From assembly GCF_014646335.1 (NCBI RefSeq), contig NZ_BMNG01000005.1, forward strand, positions 433,543 through 497,542: a stretch of DNA of 64,000 nt. Reading direction: 5' to 3'. Position numbers and translations under genes: made by a program. Every line of letters starts with the position of its first letter. Position 1 is the first letter of the stretch. Below, piece after piece: positions 62,087 to 64,000 of this stretch. A model generated the notes under the pieces. It had not been told where the DNA came from. It searched no databases and was given only the letters and a program-made list of their open reading frames with translations. Source of the DNA: Streptomyces lasiicapitis. GTDB lineage: Bacteria; Actinomycetota; Actinomycetes; Streptomycetales; Streptomycetaceae.

Positions 62087-63249
62087 GCGTACGAAGCAAA
62101 GACAGCCTGGGCGGAAAGGCGGCGATCGTCGGGATCGGCGCGACGGAGTTCTCCAAGGACTCCGGGCGCAGCGAGCTGAAGCTGGCCGTGGAGGCGGTGC
62201 GGTCCGCGCTGGACGACGCGGGCCTGCGCCCGGCCGACGTGGACGGCCTGGTCACGTTCACGATGGACACCAGCCCGGAGATCACGGTGGCGCAGGCGGC
62301 GGGCATGGGTGACCTGTCCTTCTTCTCCCGCGTGCACTACGGCGGCGGCGCGGCCTGCGCGACCGTGCAGCAGGCGGCGCTCGCGGTGGCGAGCGGGGTG
62401 GCCGAAGTGGTCGTCTGCTACCGCGCGTTCAACGAGCGCTCGGGTCGCCGCTTCGGCTCCGGGGTGCAGCGGCGCGAGCCGTCGGCGGAGGGCGCGGCGC
62501 TCGGCTGGGCGCTGCCGTTCGGGCTGCTCACGCCCGCGTCGTGGGTGGCGATGGCGGCCCAGCGCTATCTCCATGCGTACGGCCTGACACCGGAGGCGTT
62601 CGGCCATGTGTCGGTCACCGACCGGAAGTACGCGGCGACGAACCCGGCCGCGTACTTCTACGGCAAGCCCATCACCCTGGAGGAGCACGCCGCCTCGCGG
62701 TGGATCGTGGAGCCGCTGCGGCTCCTGGACTGCTGCCAGGAGACGGACGGCGGGCAGGCCGTCGTCGTGACGAGCGTGGAGCGCGCCCGTGACCTGCCGC
62801 GGCCGCCCGCCGTGATCGCCGCCGCGGCACAGGGCGCGGGCCGCGCGCAGGAGCAGATGACGAGCTTCTACCGCGACGACCTCACCGGGCTGCCCGAAAT
62901 GGGCGTGGTGGCACGGCAGTTGTGGCGCACGTCCGGGCTCATGCCGGAGGACGTGGACGTGGGGATCCTCTATGACCACTTCACGCCGTTCGTGCTGATG
63001 CAGCTGGAGGAGTTCGGGTTCTGCGGTCCCGGTGAGGCGGCGGAGTTCGTCGCGAAGGAGCGGCTGCCGCTGAACACCCATGGCGGGCAGCTCGGGGAGG
63101 CGTATCTGCACGGGATGAACGGCGTGGCCGAGGCGGTCCGGCAGGTGCGGGGCACGGCGGTGAACCAGATACCGGGCGCCGCGCGCACCCTCGTCACGGC
63201 GGGCACCGGTGTCCCCACATCGGGGCTGATTCTGACGGCGGACGGCTGA
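62083..63249 (+). CDS. Ltp2-like thiolase-fold aldolase
   Basis: 388 residues. Opens AAIVGIGATEFSKDSGRSELKLA; TFTMDTSPEITVAQAAG, HYGGGAACATV and AYRAFNERSG follow as in Ltp2. With ChsH2 DUF35 it cleaves the 17-hydroxy-acyl-CoA to propionyl-CoA and a 17-ketosteroid. Start overlaps the MaoC stop (ATGA). Last gene of the cassette. Confidence 0.92.
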   Translation: MSVRSKDSLGGKAAIVGIGATEFSKDSGRSELKLAVEAVRSALDDAGLRPADVDGLVTFTMDTSPEITVAQAAGMGDLSFFSRVHYGGGAACATVQQAALAVASGVAEVVVCYRAFNERSGRRFGSGVQRREPSAEGAALGWALPFGLLTPASWVAMAAQRYLHAYGLTPEAFGHVSVTDRKYAATNPAAYFYGKPITLEEHAASRWIVEPLRLLDCCQETDGGQAVVVTSVERARDLPRPPAVIAAAAQGAGRAQEQMTSFYRDDLTGLPEMGVVARQLWRTSGLMPEDVDVGILYDHFTPFVLMQLEEFGFCGPGEAAEFVAKERLPLNTHGGQLGEAYLHGMNGVAEAVRQVRGTAVNQIPGAARTLVTAGTGVPTSGLILTADG

Positions 63250-63301
63250 ACGCGGCGCGTCTCCCGCACGGGGCGGCGGAGCAGGGCCGTTCACTCGCTG
63301 T

Positions 63302-64000
63302 ATGCGCCAACGAAATCTGCTCTTGGGACTCGCCCTCGCCCTCGGCCTGGCGACACTGGCCATGGACACCGACACGACCACGAACACGACCACGCAAGCC
63401 GACCCGCCACCGGGTGGCCCTTCGTCGCAGACCGAATCGGTCTGGGCCGACGCGAACGCCTTCGACCGCGCCGCGGACACCTACAACGGCCGCGCCTTCG
63501 ACACCTGCCAGGCGCCGTCCGCCGACTCGATGCGGCGCTGGCTCGCGTCGGACTACGGCGCGGTGGGGGTGTACTTCGGCGGCCGCGGCCGGGCCTGTCC
63601 GAACCAGACGCACCTCAGCCGGGACTGGCTGCAGTCGGTCGACGAGATGGGCTGGGGGGTGCTTCCCGTGTACGTCGGCTCGCAGTCGCCGTGCGTCGTC
63701 GCGCGCAACAAGCAGCACGTCCGCATCGGGAGCGACCCCTGGAAGCAGGGCACACGGGAGGGCGGCGACGCGGTCGAGAAGGCGCAGGGACTCGGCATCG
63801 AGCCGGAGAGCCCGCTCTACCTGGACATGGAGTCCTACCGCCAGGAGCGCAAGGCGTGCGCGCGCGACACGCTCTCCTTCGTCCGGGCCTGGAACCGCGA
63901 AGTGCGCAGCCACGGCTACGTACCGGGCTTCTACAGCAGCGCGAATTCCGGCGTACGGCACATGGACCAGGCACGGCGTGAGGGTGTGAAGGACCTGCCG
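63302..64000 (+). CDS. DUF1906 glycoside-hydrolase-like secreted protein (3' end missing)
   Basis: 233 codons to the window edge. Signal peptide about 1-20, a Thr/Asp-rich spacer, then the DUF1906 fold (FDTCQAPSADSMRRW, VGVYFGGRG, GWGVLPVYVG, PLYLDMESY) as in Rv2525c-type Tat/Sec-secreted proteins. The Glu/Asp of YLDMESY is the likely catalytic region. No Shine-Dalgarno sequence at the ATG. Confidence 0.85.
   Translation, partial: MRQRNLLLGLALALGLATLAMDTDTTTNTTTQADPPPGGPSSQTESVWADANAFDRAADTYNGRAFDTCQAPSADSMRRWLASDYGAVGVYFGGRGRACPNQTHLSRDWLQSVDEMGWGVLPVYVGSQSPCVVARNKQHVRIGSDPWKQGTREGGDAVEKAQGLGIEPESPLYLDMESYRQERKACARDTLSFVRAWNREVRSHGYVPGFYSSANSGVRHMDQARREGVKDLP

Overview
The window is high-GC actinobacterial chromosome, almost certainly Streptomyces. 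The evidence is extreme G/C at third codon positions, frequent GTG starts, F420-type and Tat-exported enzymes, a fused CydDC transporter, a canonical Rex operator at cydA, and a gene order (thiC ... hisC-cydAB-cydCD ... serS-pheA-copper cluster) that I recall as the S. coelicolor core arm beside oriC. A perfect 14-bp parS site at the start of cydCD, a one-mismatch parS in the Dyp-peroxidase gene and two clusters of DnaA boxes outside oriC fit a position tens of kilobases from the origin. I see no insertion sequences, integrases, prophage or CRISPR. The content is core housekeeping plus conserved Streptomyces genes.

Layout. 0-6 kb: the 3' end of thiC, a TerD/VWA protein, a serine-rich membrane protein and a PP2A-like phosphoesterase. 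6-18.4 kb: a LacI regulator, hisC, the cytochrome bd block cydA-cydB-cydCD under a Rex operator, an orphan GAF histidine kinase and an M23 peptidase. 18.5-21.6 kb (minus): KptA, a hypothetical protein, an LLM flavin enzyme and a HAD phosphatase. 21.7-26.5 kb (minus): a four-gene operon (M24-like enzyme, EphD-like hydrolase/SDR fusion, PF10118 metal-dependent hydrolase, MerR) whose first three genes overlap by stop/start. 26.7-30.3 kb: a four-gene ABC exporter operon. 31.1-34.9 kb (minus): a HAD phosphatase overlapping serS, a 690-bp gap rich in DnaA boxes, and pheA.

35-41.5 kb (minus): an extracytoplasmic copper cluster (Dyp peroxidase, CopC-CopD fusion, PCuAC chaperone, Sco, YcnI, His/Met-rich membrane protein). 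It would feed copper to the CuA site of cytochrome c oxidase and to a secreted radical copper oxidase, as described for the S. lividans homologues. 41.6-49 kb: an RsbW-like ATPase, an NmrA/HxlR divergent pair, a MocR/AhpD divergent pair, PepP and a SpoIIE-type phosphatase lacking a metal ligand. 49.4-57.3 kb: two Prim-Pol-type proteins, a SEC-C protein, a second RsbW-like ATPase, GDPD, an HtrA protease and tRNA-Ser(UGA). 57.6-63.3 kb: a small secreted Asn/Gln/Gly-rich protein, then a complete five-gene cassette homologous to the mycobacterial FadE29-ChsH2-FadE28-ChsH1-Ltp2 module for removing a three-carbon steroid side chain, with a strong inverted repeat upstream. A DUF1906 secreted protein runs off the right edge.

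Two themes recur. One is redox and respiration: Rex/cyd, Sco/PCuAC/CopCD/YcnI and the Dyp peroxidase. The other is origin-proximal chromosome architecture: parS and DnaA boxes in and between ordinary genes.
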